A stretch of 64,000 bases of DNA from assembly GCA_963921795.1 (NCBI GenBank), contig OY997651.1, positions 56,774,012-56,838,011 of the forward strand, given 5' to 3'. Origin of the DNA: Nannobrachium achirus. Lineage: Eukaryota > Chordata > Actinopteri > Myctophiformes > Myctophidae. Both the position numbers and the translations under genes were made by a program. This document shows positions 61,320 to 64,000 of this stretch, in pieces. The stretch's first letter is position 1, and the number at the start of each line of letters is the position of its first letter. The notes below the pieces were generated by a model. That model saw only the letters and a list, made by a program, of their open reading frames with translations. It was not told the DNA's origin and ran no database searches.

Positions 61320-61692
61320 GAATCATACGAATAACCCTATTTAATAGACAGGAGTCACAGCTCCTGTTGAATAGACCAGTGGTTCCCAAACTTTAACCTA
61401 TAACCCTATTAATAGACAACAGAGTCACAGCAGCTGTTGAATTGACTACTACTCTTTAATAGACAGTCACAACAGCTCCTATTCAATAGACTACAACTCT
61501 ATTTAGTAGAGAACAGTCACAGCAGCTCCTATTCAAAAGATTATAACTCTATTTAGTAGACAACAGAGTCACAACAGCTCCTATTGAATAGACTATAACC
61601 CTATTTAATAGACAACAGTCACAACAGCTCCTTGAATAGACTATAACTCTATTTAACAGACAACAGAGTCACAGCAGCCTGTGTTGAATAGC
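61320..61692. repeat. Minisatellite, about 57-60 bp x 6
   Basis: Units contain TATTTAATAGACAACAGAGT, CACAACAGCTCC and TATTGAATAGACTATAAC. It lies about 120 bp upstream of the zinc-finger start codon, so it may be in or near the promoter. Confidence 0.85.
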
Positions 61693-62139
61693 GCGCGTGC
61701 ATATGGAGCCCTGCAGCTCGCCAGTTACAACCATAGAGTTATAATAAGAAGGTTACAACTCCATCCTAGGGGGAAAGCCTGCATTAAAGCTCAAAGTGAC
61801 GCGCTGAGAGACAATTAGTAATACTATACTATCGTAAGGGCTGATATCTTGTAGAACACACTATCCTTTACTGCAAATTATACTTATATAAAGTGTAAAG
61901 CTGTGCCTACGTGCCGAGGAGTCCCGATTCCACCATTACGCGCTGAACAATGTGAAGTAGTGAACCGGTGTTTTTGATGCACGCGAACATGAACAACAAC
62001 ACGCATTCACTTCCGGGTACAGATGGGACGTTCGCGAACGAATCGAGTCTTTTGAACGGCTCTTTGGAGTGAACGATGGGATCCGGTTCGCAGTAGGGAG
62101 CCGTTCCTTTCTAATGAACAGTGGTGGGAAAAGTACTGA

Positions 62140-62560
62140 TTGATTGATTGATTGATTGAAGAATTTATTAAGTACAGTTTCATGACAGTACAAATCACTG
62201 GTACAAGGTCAACTAAAAGGAGATCCTAGAAAGCCGAGGCTTATTTCCTCAGGAACCACACTTTAAGTATCTCATATAACATTGAAAGACAGACGGATAG
62301 AACATACTTTATCTAGGATAATATCAGTTTCAAAAGCATAACATCAAATACAAAGGCAGAAAAAAAGAAAAAAGGGTGTGGGGGGGGGGGGAGCATGGGG
62401 GCTTAGTCTATTTACAAGTCACGGGTAGCAGCTGTCTGAAGGTGACTTTTCATACCAATTTTGAAGGAGGCTAGGGATTTGCTCTCCTTTAAGGCTTGTG
62501 GAAGGGCGTTCCACATGTTGATGGTGTAGCAGGAGAACGAGTTAGCGCCTTGTTTAGTGT
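62140..62560 (-). pseudogene. LINE 3' end with (AATC)n tail
   Basis: The minus strand reads NMWNALPQALKESKSLASFK and IGMKSHLQTAATRDL followed by a stop and a 3' UTR ending in AATAAATTCTTCAATC repeats. Truncated at the 5' side. Confidence 0.72.
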
Positions 62561-62579
62561 TAAATCTACGTTGATGATG

Positions 62580-64000
62580 ATTAGTGGAGCTACTACAATT
62601 CTTTACTTAATTAAAAGTATCAATACTGCAAAAGTATCAATAGGTCTACTGCAATGTGGAAATACTCTGCCACATATAGAAGTTGGGAATTAAAATGTAC
62701 TTGAGTAAAAGTACAAAAGTAATGATATCAAAATGTACTTAAAGTACCAAAAGTTGAAAATAGCCTACTCATTATGCAGAATGTCCTGTTTCAAAGGTTT
62801 TCAAATGAATAAAATGTAGAAAAATCATTTGAAAATAGCCGATCTACAAGCTCACAATGCGTCACAAACGCATGTGGCCGAAATGTATATAGGGTTGAAG
62901 TGATTTGTAACTGTAAAATCACAAAGCAACGAGTAACTAAAATGACACAGTCTTTTGAACGGCTCATTGAAAGGAACGGATCCCAGAGATCCGGCTCACT
63001 TCAAAGAACGATAAATCCCATCTCTACTTTCGGGTCAACGTGTTACGTCATGAGCAGCAAAGGATCCGGGCACTGTTGACTTTCGCCGCCCTGGTGGAGG
63101 AGGTGCGCAGTGGTGGAGAAAGTAGCCTACTCAATTGTTTTACAATACTGCAATATAGGCCTATGGAAATACTCTGTTACAAGTAAAAGTCTGGAATACA
63201 ACATTTACTTGAGTAAAAGTACAATGGCAGCAGCCGTTCGCAACTGGTAAAAAAAACTAACCTAGCCCAACCCTACCCTCCCCTGCCCCTTCTTTTTACT
63301 GTTTCTTTACTTTAGACTTACTGTTTTCTTTTTTTTTTGTTCTCTAATTTTTTTTCTTTACATCTACTGCATAGTATGGGGAACGTGCATATGACGTTTT
63401 GTAGGCCGATTTGGAGTTATCGGCCTACAAAACCAGCGCCATTGCTGAGGGGGACCTTTCAAAAAAAATAAAAAAAATAAATAAAAAGCTGTAGTTGCTT
63501 CTTGTCGGTGAGGTGGTGTGTAGGCTGGCTGTGTACATTTGTGTACATGTGTACTGACTAAAGTAGCCTATTCAATCAATCAAATAACAGATGGCCTCAG
63601 CAGGTAGGCTATAATACAAAACAATTAATTCAATTAACCAAAGACAAAACGGAGCAACAGGGCGACTGGAGAAAGAAAAATGACAACAAGATTTGTCACA
63701 AGATGTTGAAACATTTTCCAGTGACTAAATATAAAATAGCCTACAATTAAAATTATGCAAGTAAACAACATTCGATTGTGGTTTAATAAATAGGCTTAGG
63801 CCTGCGACCGAGTATTTCCCGGTGGATCTGTGCACAAGGGGCGGGGTCGATGGGCAAGAATGGCCTACATCACATCCGGGAAAGATAGCCCCGCCCACAT
63901 CGTGCGAGCGCAGGCTGCACTAGCCTCGCGTAGCCAGGCTTACTCATCTGCGAAGAGAAAAGCCTGGTGACAATAGAAGGCAGAAGACGTTCTGGGAGGG
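62580..64000. other. Right edge: repeat fragments, no gene recognised
   Basis: CAGTGGTGG-type fragments (62590-62960 with a half module at 62829-62876; 63107-63230), a GTTCTTTGAA-type inverted remnant (62960-63040) and a perfect 15-bp hairpin (63396-63433, GTTTTGTAGGCCGAT). From 63440 to the end I see nothing recognisable. Confidence 0.55.

Overview
This window is vertebrate nuclear DNA, almost certainly from a ray-finned (teleost) fish. The evidence is small exons with GT-AG boundaries, long introns, very many (CA)n/(TC)n microsatellites, a tRNA-headed SINE with a fish-type tail, LINE 3' ends, dense hAT-like and other terminal-inverted-repeat (TIR) elements, and two gene types common in teleosts. 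The species cannot be named from the sequence. No bacterial, phage or CRISPR features are present.

Left part (1 to about 38.7 kb): three tandem paralogues of a type II membrane C-type-lectin-like receptor, all on the minus strand. Gene 1 runs off the left edge (exons 9260-9137, 8938-8849, 683-492, 60-1). Gene 2 is complete (24678 to 14464, six exons, 245 aa). Gene 3 is complete (37085 to 30456, six or seven exons, 245 or 282 aa). The architecture is short cytoplasmic tail, one membrane segment, coiled-coil stalk, then a lectin domain in three exons. Genes 2 and 3 carry an ITAM-like pair of YxxL motifs (9 residues between them) in the tail; gene 1 has a different tail. The introns and spacers of the three units align in order, so the cluster grew by tandem duplication of a block of about 8-16 kb, and unit-specific mobile-element insertions explain the size differences.

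Middle part (about 38.7 to 54.4 kb): no host gene recognised. It holds nested TIR elements, LINE 3' ends, SINEs and simple repeats.

Right part (54.4 to 61.2 kb): one C2H2 zinc-finger gene on the minus strand, with an N-terminal exon (61202-60896), a small optional exon (59090-59019) and a last exon with five fingers (55309-54444). A hAT-type element with two hairpins begins about 40 bp past the stop codon, so it probably lies in the 3' UTR. From 61.2 to 64 kb there is upstream DNA with a minisatellite, a LINE tail and simple repeats.

The most unusual feature is a short, near-perfect palindrome (core about 65 bp, loop about 3 nt) present about 36 times. It sits at the symmetry axis of at least eight different TIR-element families. 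The bases just outside the core differ between families but are self-complementary in each, and several arm substitutions are matched on both sides. I read this as a hairpin module that enters or is copied at the tips of existing inverted repeats; that mechanism is inference. Other notable items are two hammerhead-ribozyme-like cores (one in a 170-bp insertion flanked by a 14-bp repeat), a chimeric hAT element bounded by one 8-bp duplication, an 851-bp foldback element with a TAA duplication, and a 3-kb element with long TIRs.
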